DNA of 64,000 nucleotides, taken from the NCBI GenBank assembly GCA_036404435.1, contig DASWZN010000068.1:1-64000 (forward strand), read 5' to 3'. The DNA comes from DASWZN01 sp036404435. GTDB taxonomy: Bacteria; Acidobacteriota; Terriglobia; Bryobacterales; Bryobacteraceae. Numbering within the stretch: the stretch's first letter is position 1; each line of letters begins with the position of its first letter. This document shows, piece by piece, positions 50,683 to 59,183 of this stretch. The notes under the pieces are model-generated. The model did no database searches. It worked only from the letters and a program-made list of their open reading frames with translations, and was not told where the DNA came from. The translations under genes were made by a program, and so were the position numbers.

Positions 50683-52101
50683 TCAGCGCCCCGCGGGCGG
50701 CGGGATGGTCAAGTCTAGCCGCTGGACTGGCAAACCTAATGCGCTGAGTGGCTTACCGAAGTCCCGGGAGTTGCCGACCGCGACGATCGTGAACGCCTCC
50801 GGGCGCAAGTACTGCCTGGCTACCCGCAGAACGTCCGCTCTGGTCACCGCTTCCAGCGCCTGCCGGTACTGGAAGATGAAGTCGTCCGGGTATCCGTAGT
50901 AGCGGTAGCGCAACACGCGCGACAGCGTCTTCGCCGGCGTATCGAAGTGAAACACGAAACTGTTCAAGCTGGTCTGTTTCGCCGTCTCCAATTCCTCGCT
51001 GGCAACCTCGGATGCGCGGATGCGGTCGACCTCCTCGCGCACCACCTCGATGGTCTCCGTGGTGGTTCCGGATTTCGTGCTCCCAGTAATTTCGAACAGG
51101 CCGGGATGGTCGTATCCTGCGGCCCAGTCCGCGCCGATGCCGTAGGCGTAGCCGAGCTGGGTGCGGACGCGTTTGAACAGGCGGCTCGAAAAGCCGCCAC
51201 CCAGGATATCGGCCATGATCTCGAGCGCGGGGTCGTTCTTGTCCCGCAGGATTCCGCCGAGCTGCCCTGCCGAGAAGACCGTCTGGTTCACATCCTCTTT
51301 CACGGCCAGAAAGACGCCTGGGTGCGGCACTTCCCGCACCGCCGGAAAGGGCGGAACGGGCGCCTGCCGGTCGTTCCAGCCGCCAAACAGTTCTTCGAGT
51401 TTCCGTTTCATCGCCGGCGTGGAGAAATCGCCGTAGACCGCCAGCAGGATGTTGGCCGGGAAGAAGTAGCGCTGGTAAAACCCAACCAGGTCGTCGCGGT
51501 GGATGCGAGCCAGCGTGGCGTACTCGATCTGCCAGCCGTAGGGCGTGTCCTTGCCGTACACGATGTTGTTGAACTCGCGCCCTCCGATGGCTTCCGGATC
51601 GTCGTTGCGGCGGGCGATCTGGTCGCGGAGCTGCGACTGGGCGAGATCGATTCTCTCCTGGCGGAATGCGGGTTCGGTGAGCACGTCATGAAACACGGAC
51701 AGAACCTTGTCTGCGTTCTCGCTGAGCGCGGAGAAGCTGACCTCGCCGGAGCTTTCATCGATGGCGCTCTCGACCGAGGCCGCGATGTTCTCCAGGTCCT
51801 CATCGAGTTGATCGCCGGAGCGGGCTTTCGTGCCGCCGGTGCGCATGACCATACCGGTCAGGGTGGCCAGCCCGACCTTATCGGGAGGGTCGAACAGGTT
51901 TCCCGTTCGCACCAGGGCCAAACCGTTCACCAGCGGCAGCTCATGGTCCTCGAGCAGGTAAACGCGCATGCCGTTGGCCAGCGTGTATATCTCGACGCGC
52001 GGGATCCGCAGCGGCGCGAGCGGCGGAAACTTCAGGTCCGCCGGCGCCTGCGCCAGGAGCGCCGCGGCGAACAGGAAAACTAAGACCAGCCGGCGTCTCA
52101 T
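50683..52101 (-). CDS. M16 peptidase-like protein without the zinc motif
   Basis: 472 residues. Signal peptide at residues 1-17 (LVLVFLFAAALLAQA). It shares the M16 fold: EIYTLANGMRVYLLEDHELPLVNGLALVRTG at the N-terminus, VLTEPAFRQERIDLAQ, FYQRYFFPANILLAVYGDFS and the C-terminal GGGFSSRLFKRVRTQLGYAYGIG. At the place of HxxEH there is TLTGMVMRTGGT, so it should not bind zinc. In bacteria such inactive subunits pair with an active M16 enzyme encoded next door, as here: its ATG overlaps the active subunit's stop by 4 nt (52098-52101). The pair may digest short peptides in the periplasm. Confidence 0.93.
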   Translation of the reverse strand: MRRRLVLVFLFAAALLAQAPADLKFPPLAPLRIPRVEIYTLANGMRVYLLEDHELPLVNGLALVRTGNLFDPPDKVGLATLTGMVMRTGGTKARSGDQLDEDLENIAASVESAIDESSGEVSFSALSENADKVLSVFHDVLTEPAFRQERIDLAQSQLRDQIARRNDDPEAIGGREFNNIVYGKDTPYGWQIEYATLARIHRDDLVGFYQRYFFPANILLAVYGDFSTPAMKRKLEELFGGWNDRQAPVPPFPAVREVPHPGVFLAVKEDVNQTVFSAGQLGGILRDKNDPALEIMADILGGGFSSRLFKRVRTQLGYAYGIGADWAAGYDHPGLFEITGSTKSGTTTETIEVVREEVDRIRASEVASEELETAKQTSLNSFVFHFDTPAKTLSRVLRYRYYGYPDDFIFQYRQALEAVTRADVLRVARQYLRPEAFTIVAVGNSRDFGKPLSALGLPVQRLDLTIPPPAGR

Positions 52102-53609
52102 TGCGCGCCTCCTTTCGGCGCCACCGTAAAGGCCACCGTGCGCCCGCTCTCCACAAAGTACTCGCCGGCTACCCGCCGGACGTCGGCGGCGGTGACCTTG
52201 TCGATGTCGTCGAGGCCCGTAAACATTTTTCTCCAGTCGCCGTAATTGACGCGATAGAAGGTCAGTTGCTCCGCCATTCCGAGGTTGTTATCGAGTTGGC
52301 GGATGAGCGAGGCGCGCAGCTTGGTCTTGACGCGCGCCAGCGCCTGGGCGTCCGTCTCCTTCTCCTTCAGGCGATCGAGGATGCCGTAGACGGCCTTCTC
52401 GTTCTCCTCGGTTGTGTGGCCCAAGGATGGCGCCACCCAGATCAGAAACAGGTTGGGATACTTGCCTCCGGGGAAAGTGGAAATGGCCGTGGCGGAGAGC
52501 GCGAGCTTGCGGTCGCGCACCAGTTCTTCGTAGAGCAAGCCGGTGCGGTCGCTGGAGAGGATCTCACCGAGGACGTCGAAGACGGGGTCGTCCTTATCGT
52601 GCTGGTCGGGGCGCTTCCAGGCGAGAGCGAGGAACGGCTGGCTGGGCGTTTCGACCGCGACGCGCTTCTCGCCCTCTTGCTTCGGTTCGACCGTGCCCTG
52701 CGGGGCGGGCAGCGGGCGGGCCGGAAGCCGTGAGAAGTGCTTCTCGGCCAGCCGCCTGGCCGCGGCCGGATCCACGTCGCCAGCGATGGCGATGACGATG
52801 TTGGCCGGGGCGTAGTACTTCTCGAAGAAGGCGCGGGCATCGGCCACGCGAAGGTGTTCGATGTCGCTGGCCCAGCCGGCGGTGGGCTGGCGATAGGGAT
52901 GGGCCGCGAACGCCGTGGCGAGGAGCATCTCCGAGAGCTTTCCTTCGGGGTTCGATTCGACCCGCATGCGGCGCTCCTCGCGCACCACGTCGCGCTCCTT
53001 GTAGAACTCGCGGAACACGGGCGCGAAGAAACGCTGCGATTCGAGCAGGAACCATAGCTCGATGCGGTTCGAGGGCAGGCTGTAGAAGAAGCTGGTGGAA
53101 TCCTCGCCGGTTTCGGCATTGAGGCCGGCGCCGCCGTTCTCCTCGATGGTGCGCGGATAGGCGTTGACGTCCACGAAGCCTGCGGCCTGGTCCATGACGG
53201 TTTGCAGTCGTTGCTCCCGGGCGCGCAGCCGCTCGGGATCGGCCGCGGCGCCCTTGGCGCGCTCGGAGTCGAGCTGGTCGTAGGCGCGCTCGACGGCCTC
53301 GAGCGCCTTCTTCTCTTCGGGGTAGTTCGTCGAGCCGATGGTTTCGGTGCCCTTGAACGCCATGTGCTCGAACATGTGCGCCAGGCCGGTCTTGTCGCAT
53401 GGGTCGTCGACCGAGCCGGCGTTCACGTAGGTGTGGAACGAAACCACGGGAGCCTCGTGCCGCTCGAGCACGATGAAGTCGAGGCCGTTCGGGAGCGTGA
53501 ACTCGGTGACGCGCTTCTCGAATGCCGCCAGGTTCTGGGCGCGCATCTGTCCAAGGAACAGGAAGGACACGCAGAGGGACAATACGGCCTTATTTCGCGA
53601 GGTGTGCAT
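52098..53609 (-). CDS. M16 family zinc peptidase
   Basis: 503 residues from ATG 53609 (an in-frame ATG at 53627 overlaps a possible TACAAT and is less likely). Signal peptide near the start (AVLSLCVSFLFLGQMRAQ). Active-site motif HMFEHMAFKGT (HxxEH at about residues 78-82) with the second metal ligand expected in the Glu-rich helix after it. Other family blocks: ERHEAPVVSFHTYVNAGS, FYKERDVVREERRMRVESN, and YYAPANIVIAIAGDVD. It encodes the active subunit of the M16 pair with the zinc-less partner downstream. Exported peptidase, likely for peptide breakdown. Confidence 0.95.
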   Translation of the reverse strand: MHTSRNKAVLSLCVSFLFLGQMRAQNLAAFEKRVTEFTLPNGLDFIVLERHEAPVVSFHTYVNAGSVDDPCDKTGLAHMFEHMAFKGTETIGSTNYPEEKKALEAVERAYDQLDSERAKGAAADPERLRAREQRLQTVMDQAAGFVDVNAYPRTIEENGGAGLNAETGEDSTSFFYSLPSNRIELWFLLESQRFFAPVFREFYKERDVVREERRMRVESNPEGKLSEMLLATAFAAHPYRQPTAGWASDIEHLRVADARAFFEKYYAPANIVIAIAGDVDPAAARRLAEKHFSRLPARPLPAPQGTVEPKQEGEKRVAVETPSQPFLALAWKRPDQHDKDDPVFDVLGEILSSDRTGLLYEELVRDRKLALSATAISTFPGGKYPNLFLIWVAPSLGHTTEENEKAVYGILDRLKEKETDAQALARVKTKLRASLIRQLDNNLGMAEQLTFYRVNYGDWRKMFTGLDDIDKVTAADVRRVAGEYFVESGRTVAFTVAPKGGAQ

Positions 53610-53644
53610 GGGGTGTTCTAGAGCCATTGTAGGCGCATCGGCAT

Positions 53645-53672
53645 CCGCTCCCTTACGGTCGCGGTTCGGTGC
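53645..53672. repeat. REP-like repeat (GGTTCGGTGC family), single module, copy 3
   Basis: One module identical in layout to 19861-19887, ending CGGTTCGGTGC and followed by the small hairpin CTGCCG/CGGCAG (53673-53686). Lies in the divergent gap between the M16 pair and the aminotransferase. Confidence 0.75.
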
Positions 53673-53709
53673 TGCCGTTCGGCAGGCGAGTATAGTGTCC
53701 CGCCGATGC

Positions 53710-53715
53710 TATACT
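53710..53715 (+). promoter_or_regulatory. Putative -10 element of the aminotransferase gene
   Basis: TATACT, 10 nt before ATG 53726; implies a near-leaderless mRNA. Confidence 0.4.
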
Positions 53716-53725
53716 CCGGCCTGGA

Positions 53726-54892
53726 ATGTTCTCCTCGCGCCTGAATTGGGACCTGCGGCCGAACCGCATCTCCGTCCTTCTCGAAGCCAAGCGGCGCGCC
53801 GGTGCCCGCATTCTCGATCTTACCGAATCGAACCCCACGCAGGCCGGGTTTTCCTACCCCACGGCAGAGATCCTGGAGGCGCTGGGCGACGCGCGCTCGC
53901 TCCGTTACGAGCCCTCGGCGTCAGGGGCCGTAGAGGCACGGGACGCGGTGGCCGCCTACTACGCCGCGCGCGGGGCGAGCGTGGCGGCGGACCGAATCGT
54001 GCTCACGGCCAGCACCAGCGAGGCCTACAGCTACGTGTTCAAGCTGCTGGCGGACCCTGGCGATGAGGTGCTGGTGCCGCGGCCCTCCTATCCGCTCTTC
54101 GAGTTTCTGGCGCGCCTGGAATCCGTGCGCACCGTCGATTACCCGCTGGCTTATGACGGAAGCTGGCGTATCGATTTCACGACGCTCGAAGCCGCGCTGA
54201 CTCCGCGCTCCCGGGTGATCGTCGTGGTGAACCCAAATAACCCGACCGGCTCGTTCCTGAAAACCGGCGAGCTCGAGCGCCTGGTCGCGCTGGCCGCCGG
54301 GCGCGGGTTGGCTATCGTTTCGGACGAGGTTTTCTCGGATTACGTCTTCGCGCCGGACCTCGATCGCGTCACCACGCTGGCGTGCGTCAGCGGGGCGTTG
54401 GCGTTCTGCCTCAGTGGGCTCTCGAAAATCGCCGGGCTGCCGCAGATGAAGCTGGGCTGGATCGTGACGGCGGGGCCCCCGGAAAAGCGCGTTGGCGCGT
54501 TGGCGCGGCTGGAGCTGATCGCCGATACGTATCTTTCGGCCGCGGCCCCGGCGCAATACGGGGCGGCGCGGCTGATGGAAGCGGGGAGCAAGGTGCGGGA
54601 CCAGATCGCGGCCCGGGTGCGGCGGAACCTGGAGTGGCTGCGCGGCGCGGTGGCGGGTTCCGCGCTGACGGTGCTCGAAGTCGAGGGCGGCTGGTACGCC
54701 ACGCTCGAAGTGCCGCGGACGCGTAGCGAGGAGGAGTGGACGCTCGAGCTGCTGGACCGGGATGGGGTGCTGGTGCAGCCGGGTTTCTTCTACGATTTCG
54801 AGACCGAGGCGTTCCTCGTGGTGAGCCTGCTTACGCCGCCGGATGTCTTTTGCGAGGGCGTCGGCCGGCTGCTGGCGCGGGCGGGCGAGTAG
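53726..54892 (+). CDS. Class I/II pyridoxal-phosphate aminotransferase
   Basis: 388 residues. Fold type I: ILDLTESNPTQAGFSYPT at the N-terminus, YEPSASGAVEARDAVAAYY, VLTASTSEAYSYVFKLLADPGDEVLVPRPSYPLFEF, VVNPNNPTGSFL, VSDEVFSDYVF and the PLP-binding Lys in CLSGLSKIAGLPQMKLGWI. It transfers amino groups between amino acids and 2-oxo acids; substrate cannot be deduced, and the family includes alanine, aspartate and aromatic enzymes. It is monocistronic with its own promoter, divergent from the M16 pair. A repeat pair (54893-54934) follows the stop codon directly. Confidence 0.93.
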   Translation: MFSSRLNWDLRPNRISVLLEAKRRAGARILDLTESNPTQAGFSYPTAEILEALGDARSLRYEPSASGAVEARDAVAAYYAARGASVAADRIVLTASTSEAYSYVFKLLADPGDEVLVPRPSYPLFEFLARLESVRTVDYPLAYDGSWRIDFTTLEAALTPRSRVIVVVNPNNPTGSFLKTGELERLVALAAGRGLAIVSDEVFSDYVFAPDLDRVTTLACVSGALAFCLSGLSKIAGLPQMKLGWIVTAGPPEKRVGALARLELIADTYLSAAAPAQYGAARLMEAGSKVRDQIAARVRRNLEWLRGAVAGSALTVLEVEGGWYATLEVPRTRSEEEWTLELLDRDGVLVQPGFFYDFETEAFLVVSLLTPPDVFCEGVGRLLARAGE

Positions 54893-54934
54893 GACAGGCG
54901 TCCGGCCTGTCGCTGGCAGGCGGAAATGCCTGCC
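54893..54934. repeat. Pair of palindromic repeats (CAGGC family)
   Basis: First palindrome GACAGGC/GCCTGTC (54893-54911), second GGCAGGC/GCCTGCC (54915-54934). They start immediately after the aminotransferase stop and could act as transcript ends. Both relate to 9686, 23785 and 43337. Confidence 0.7.
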
Positions 54935-55271
54935 CCACTGCCGCGCGCCCTGCCGAAAGTGATGAAATCCGATGGCAATGAGGTGTTCATTTTTGGGCTT
55001 AGGACCTTCTGGCACTTTTTTGTTGTTTGAATTTCGCGTGCGGCTACCGGACTAAGGGGCCCTGCATCCGGCAGGGCGGATTTCGAGCTTGCCGCGGAAT
55101 GCCATCGAGACGAGGGTAGCGCATAGGCGGGCGTTGGCAAGGGGCCTGAGGTTCGTAGGCGATTGAGGCCGCGGCAAATCCAGTTGGACGAATGCGGGGA
55201 ATGGCGATGCGGGTTGTGCCGGGGTCCCGCTGCGGCGTTTTTATCCGATCGCTGCCGAAGAGCCGGCGCGC
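54935..55271. other. 337-nt gap without a recognised gene
   Basis: Between the aminotransferase (plus) and the VWFA gene (minus, its 3' end). One GCCCTGC/GCAGGGC hairpin lies near 55059-55077. Nothing else recognised. Confidence 0.5.
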
Positions 55272-56339
55272 CTACCCCGCGTAATACCCTTCGCGCGCCT
55301 GGACGGTGAGGGTCTTGTCCTTAGTGGTGAGCGTGATGTGGCGATAGCCCGGGCCGGCGTCGGGACGATCCGAGGTGAAGCCCAGGCTGTACTGGCTGCG
55401 GAGCTCTTCGTCGATCTGCGCGTAGGTCTGATCGATCGGCTGCTTTTTGGAGACCTCGAAAAAGCCGCCGCCGGTCTCCTTCGAAAGCCGCTGTAGAATC
55501 TTCTTGCCGTCGGGACGGTTGCCACCGGGGCGCCCCATCCGCCCGCCGCCGCCGTGGTGGCCGCCCCAGCCGGGGCCTCCGCCGAATCCGCCAAACGGCT
55601 GCTCGTCCGCAAAGAGAATCGAATAGACCAGCGTGTCGGCGCGGTGCGCGGATTCGATCGCGCTCTCGATGGTCACCTTGCTGCCTCGATCCACGCCGTC
55701 GGAAAGGACGATCACCGCCTTGCGCCCGCTCTGCTTCTTCATGAGCTCGTCGGAGGCGAGCAGCACGGCGTCGTACAAGGCGGTTCCCCCGCCGTGCCCG
55801 CCGCCGGAACGCGACCCGCCGCCACCGCCGCCGGACCCGCCCTCCTGGCGCCGCTCCAGTTGCGGCGCCTCGAGCTCGTCGAGCGCCGCTTTCAGACGCT
55901 GGCGGGAGGAGGTCAGATCCTGCAATAGCTCCACTTCATGGTCGAAGTGGATCACAAAGGCCTTGTCCTTGTCCTCGCGCAGCACCTGGTCCAGAAACTT
56001 GGCGCTGGCCGTGCGCTCCTGGCCGATGAGCCGCCGCTGGCTCATGCTGGTATCCACCAGGAGGCCGAGCGTGAGGGGAAGGTCGGTCTCTCGCGCAAAG
56101 TAGCGAATCACCTGCGGGCGGCCGTCCTCTGCGAGCGCGAAGTCGTCGCGCTCGAGCTTGCGGACGATGGCGCCCTTCTTGTCGCGCACCGTGGCGAGCA
56201 CGTTGACGACTTTGACATCGGCGGTGTAGGTGGGAGTGGAGGTAGGGTTCTGCCAGGCCCGCAGAATCCGGGAGCCGGAACACAACGCCGCGGCCCCAAA
56301 CAGCAACTCGCGCCGCGAGATTCGATCGGGAGCCCCCAC
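55272..56339 (-). CDS. Exported VWFA-related protein (acidobacterial type)
   Basis: 355 residues from GTG 56339. N-terminus RRELLFGAAALCSGSRILRA resembles a Tat signal (twin Arg then hydrophobic). A beta-domain follows (VKVVNVLATVRDKKGAIVRKLERDDFALAEDGRPQVIRYF), then a VWA fold with a classic MIDAS TLGLLVDTSMSQRR (D-x-S-x-S-like DTSMS). Residues about 175-205 and 255-285 are Gly-rich low-complexity loops. The C-terminal DAGPGYRHITLTTKDKTLTVQAREGYYAG is the family ending. It is a paralogue of the product encoded at 14801-15871, but retains the MIDAS. Secreted, unknown role. GATAAT lies 6 nt before the GTG. Confidence 0.85.
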   Translation of the reverse strand: MGAPDRISRRELLFGAAALCSGSRILRAWQNPTSTPTYTADVKVVNVLATVRDKKGAIVRKLERDDFALAEDGRPQVIRYFARETDLPLTLGLLVDTSMSQRRLIGQERTASAKFLDQVLREDKDKAFVIHFDHEVELLQDLTSSRQRLKAALDELEAPQLERRQEGGSGGGGGGSRSGGGHGGGTALYDAVLLASDELMKKQSGRKAVIVLSDGVDRGSKVTIESAIESAHRADTLVYSILFADEQPFGGFGGGPGWGGHHGGGGRMGRPGGNRPDGKKILQRLSKETGGGFFEVSKKQPIDQTYAQIDEELRSQYSLGFTSDRPDAGPGYRHITLTTKDKTLTVQAREGYYAG

Positions 56340-56345
56340 GACTCG

Positions 56346-56351
56346 ATTATC
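56346..56351 (-). promoter_or_regulatory. Putative -10 element of the VWFA gene
   Basis: GATAAT on the minus strand, 6 nt before GTG 56339. Suggests a leaderless transcript. Confidence 0.35.
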
Positions 56352-56554
56352 CGCTAGCCCAAAGGCCCCGGCTGCGGGCTTTACGAATCTTTACAGGGCC
56401 CGCGCGGGGCTCGACGAGGGGCGCCAGCTCGACGACGGCTTCGCCCACGACGCAAGATCTGCTCGCGACGCTCTTCGGCCAGAACGCTTAGGGCGGGGCG
56501 GCGGTGTGCGGGCGAGATCAACTCTCGCCCCGCAAGCGCGGCGCGGCCACTTCT

Positions 56555-56583
56555 TTGACGGCGTGACTAGGTCCGCCTACAAT
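56555..56583 (+). promoter_or_regulatory. Sigma-70-type promoter of hicB
   Basis: TTGACG (56555-56560) and TACAAT (56578-56583) are separated by exactly 17 nt. The ATG of the antitoxin gene follows after 8 nt, so the mRNA is leaderless or nearly so. Confidence 0.7.
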
Positions 56584-56591
56584 TGAGGGTG

Positions 56592-56846
56592 ATGCAACGC
56601 AGGGGTGTCAGGAGTCTGTCTTATTCGGTCTTTTACGAACAAGCGCCGGAGGGCGGCTACGTAGCATTCGTCCCCGCCCTCCCCGGTTGTCACACGCAAG
56701 GCGAGACTCTCGAAGAGACGGAGGCCAACGTCAAGGAGGCCGTCGCGCTGTACCTGGAAAGCCTGAATGCGCACGGGGAGGCGATACCCGAGGAACGGCG
56801 CTCGTTTCAGGGAAGGGTTACGGTCCCCGTGTCCGTTCCCGCCTGA
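56592..56846 (+). CDS. hicB: HicB-family antitoxin
   Basis: 84 residues from ATG 56592 (TTG 56583 overlaps the -10 and is rejected). The partially degraded RNase H-like fold of HicB is seen in LSYSVFYEQAPEGGYVAFVPALPGCHTQGETLEETEANVKEAVALYLESL. It has no C-terminal DNA-binding domain, so it is the short HicB type. HicB binds and neutralises the HicA mRNA interferase. The hicA gene starts 3 nt downstream but is frameshifted, so this antitoxin may lack a functional partner. Confidence 0.88.
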   Translation: MQRRGVRSLSYSVFYEQAPEGGYVAFVPALPGCHTQGETLEETEANVKEAVALYLESLNAHGEAIPEERRSFQGRVTVPVSVPA

Positions 56847-56849
56847 TTC

Positions 56850-57078
56850 ATGCCCACCCTCCCGTCTCTGACCGCGCGGAAGATCGTAAAGGCACTGAAG
56901 CGAGCCGGGTTTGTCGAGGACCGGCAAAGAGGCAGCCACCTCATCCTGATCGAGCCCAAAAACGAAGGCTCGAGTCGTCGTGCCCGTCCACGCCGGGAAG
57001 ACGATCAAGCAGTCGCTGCTGCGCGCCATCCTTCGTGACGCAAGTCTCTCGATCGACGCGTTCATGGAATTGCTGTGA
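56850..57078 (+). pseudogene. hicA: HicA toxin gene, frameshifted
   Basis: The ATG 3 nt after hicB opens a HicA-like start (LPSLTARKIVKALKRAGFVEDRQRGSHLILIEPK) containing the catalytic-His segment GSH. After position 56962 the frame departs, and the family C-terminus (RVVVPVHAGKTIKQSLLRAI, then a D-x-S-I-D helix) continues in the +1 frame until TGA 57076-57078. Removing one A from the A5 run at 56958-56962 restores a perfect 75-residue HicA reading P-K-T-K-A-R. The frameshift could be a true mutation, a homopolymer sequencing error, or, less likely, programmed slippage. As read, only a truncated protein of 62 residues with a wrong tail is made. Confidence 0.85.
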
Positions 57079-57092
57079 TCCCGGGTTGAGGC

Positions 57093-57953
57093 CTACTCCC
57101 CGCGCCCGCACCGCGCCACGGCATCGGCAACCGAGGCGGCGGCGCGCATGGCTTCGACGTCGTGCACGCGCACCAAGTGCGCCCCGGCCAGGATGGCCGC
57201 CGTCACGGCCGCGGCGGTCGCGAACTCGGTTTCGCGCTCGGTCTTCTGCTTGAGGAAATGCTTGCGGGAGGGGCCGGCCAGGATGGGCAGGTCGAGCGTG
57301 GCAAGCTCGGCCAGGCGCGCCAACAGCTCGAAGTTCTGCTCGCCGCGTTTGCCGAAACCGAAGCCGGGGTCGATGACGATCCGCGCGTTGTCCACGGCCG
57401 CGCGCCGGGCGCGGTGCACCGAGGCTTCCAGATCGTGCCTCACCAGGCCCATCACGTCGGGCACGGGCGGCAGCTTGGCCCAGGTCTCCGGCGTGCCGCG
57501 CATGTGGTTGAGAATCAGACCGGCGTTGTGGTTCGAGACCACCTTGGCGAGGCCGGCGTCGAAGGTAAGGCTGGTGGGATCGTTGACGATCTCGACGCCC
57601 AGCTCGATGGCGCTCTCGGCCACCGCGGCCTTGTAGGTATCGACGGAGATCGGAACCGCCAGCTTGCCGCGCAGGCGCTTGAGGACGGGGATGAGGCGCC
57701 GCTTTTCCTCCGCTTCGCTGATGCGCGCCGAGCCGGGACTCGTCGATTCGGCGCCGATGTCGATGATGTCGGCCCCTTGCTCTTCGAGCTCGAGCGCGCG
57801 CGCGTAGGCGCGGTCCGGATCGTAGGTGCGGCCGCCGTCGGAAAATGAATCCGGCGTCACGTTGAGGATGGCCACGATCAGCGTGCGGTCGCCGAGCTGC
57901 AGCTCGCGTTCCTTCAGCTTCCAAAAAAACCGCTTGCGCGTGGCGAAGGTCAT
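57093..57953 (-). CDS. folP: Dihydropteroate synthase
   Basis: 286 residues from ATG 57953, which overlaps the tyrS stop by four bases (ATGA, 57950-57953). TIM-barrel signatures: TLIVAILNVTPDSFSDGG, GADIIDIGAESTSPGS, VPISVDTYKAAVAE, IVNDPTS, NHMRGTPETW, RIVIDPGFGFGKRGEQNFELLARL and PILAGPSRKHFL, ending in the RVHDV segment. It condenses p-aminobenzoate with dihydropterin pyrophosphate in folate synthesis and is the sulfonamide target. Co-translated with tyrS, an unusual partner. An extended ORF to 58037 is antisense-like junk inside tyrS. Confidence 0.97.
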   Translation of the reverse strand: MTFATRKRFFWKLKERELQLGDRTLIVAILNVTPDSFSDGGRTYDPDRAYARALELEEQGADIIDIGAESTSPGSARISEAEEKRRLIPVLKRLRGKLAVPISVDTYKAAVAESAIELGVEIVNDPTSLTFDAGLAKVVSNHNAGLILNHMRGTPETWAKLPPVPDVMGLVRHDLEASVHRARRAAVDNARIVIDPGFGFGKRGEQNFELLARLAELATLDLPILAGPSRKHFLKQKTERETEFATAAAVTAAILAGAHLVRVHDVEAMRAAASVADAVARCGRGE

Positions 57954-59176
57954 ATCTTCTTCACGATCTTCCACTTCCTTCCGGCCCGGATGACCCACTC
58001 CTCCCCTGAAGGCGTCCGCAGTGTCAGGTCGGTCCACTGGCTGCCGTTCACCTCGACCGCTCCGGCCTTGATGAGCCGCTGCGCCTCGCTCACTGAGGGG
58101 GCCAGGCCGGTCCTGGCGAGGACCTTATCGAGGCGAATGCCGGCGGCCGTGTTTGTGCCTTCGGGCAGCGGCACGGTCGGCACGTCGCTGGGGACCTCGC
58201 GGCGCCGCACCACGCGATTGAATTCTTCGGCCGCGCGCTCGGCGTCCGCGCGGGAGTGGAAATCGGCGACGATGGTCCGCGCCAGGTCGATCTTGGCCTG
58301 CATGGGGTGCAGCTCGCCCGAAGAGATGCGCTGGCGCAGTCGCGCGATCTCAGGGAGGCTCATGTCGGTGAGCAGCTCGTAGTAGCGAAACATCAGGTCG
58401 TCGCTGATGGACATGAGCTTGGCGAACATCGTCTCGGGCGGTTCGGTGATGCCCACGTAATTGCCGACCGACTTCGACATCTTGTTGACGCCGTCCAGGC
58501 CTTCGAGCAGCGGCGTAGTGCCGACGATCTGCGGCGGCTGGCCGTAATCGCGCTGGATTTCGCGGCCCACCAGGAGATTGAACTTCTGGTCGGTGCCGCC
58601 CAGCTCGATATCGGCATGGAGAAAGACCGAATCGTAGGCCTGCGCCAGCGGGTAGAACAGCTCGTGTATCGAGATGGGGATTCCGTCGCGAAAGCGCTTG
58701 GAGAAGTCGTCGCGCTCGAGCAGGCGCGCCACGGTGTATTTGGCGGCCAGCCGGATGAGGTCCTCGAAGCGCAGCGGGCCGAGCCATTCGCTGTTGAAGC
58801 GCACTACCGTCTTCTCCGGGTCGAGGATTTTGAAGACCTGTGCGCGGTAGGTCTCGGCGTTGCGCTCGATCTCTTCGCGCGTCATGGCCGGGCGGGCGGT
58901 GTTGCGGCCGGTGGGGTCGCCGATCATGCCGGTGCCATCGCCGATGACGAAGATCACGGTGTGGCCCATGTCCTCGAAGTGCTTCATTTTGCGGAGCAGG
59001 ACGGTGTGGCCGAGGTGCAGATCGGGCGCGGTGGGATCGAAGCCGACCTTGATGCGCAAGGGGCGGCCTTCCTTTTCACACAGCAGCAGCCGCTCGCGCA
59101 GCTCCTCTTCGCGGATCAGCTCGGCGAAGCCCTTCTTCAAGTAGGCGATCTGCTCGTCGATGGGGAGCGCTGGCAT
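57950..59176 (-). CDS. tyrS: Tyrosyl-tRNA synthetase
   Basis: 408 residues. Class I synthetase of the TyrRS group 2 type (no internal insert): LRIKVGFDPTAPDLHLGHTVLLRKM contains the HIGH-like HLGH; GDGTGMIGDPTGRN; YPLAQAYDSVFLHADIELGGTDQKFNLLVGRE; and KMSKSVGNYVGI for KMSKS. The C-terminus carries an S4-like RNA-binding domain (RLDKVLARTGLAPSVSEAQRLIKAGAVEVNG). It charges tRNA-Tyr. TACAAT lies 7 nt before the ATG, with GAGGG in between, so the leader is very short. Confidence 0.98.
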   Translation of the reverse strand: MPALPIDEQIAYLKKGFAELIREEELRERLLLCEKEGRPLRIKVGFDPTAPDLHLGHTVLLRKMKHFEDMGHTVIFVIGDGTGMIGDPTGRNTARPAMTREEIERNAETYRAQVFKILDPEKTVVRFNSEWLGPLRFEDLIRLAAKYTVARLLERDDFSKRFRDGIPISIHELFYPLAQAYDSVFLHADIELGGTDQKFNLLVGREIQRDYGQPPQIVGTTPLLEGLDGVNKMSKSVGNYVGITEPPETMFAKLMSISDDLMFRYYELLTDMSLPEIARLRQRISSGELHPMQAKIDLARTIVADFHSRADAERAAEEFNRVVRRREVPSDVPTVPLPEGTNTAAGIRLDKVLARTGLAPSVSEAQRLIKAGAVEVNGSQWTDLTLRTPSGEEWVIRAGRKWKIVKKI

Positions 59177-59183
59177 CCCTCAT

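Noticed and set aside
56958..56962. Programmed frameshift in hicA
   Set aside because: A simple one-base insertion in an A-run explains it; no stimulatory structure or family precedent was recognised. Kept as an open possibility only.
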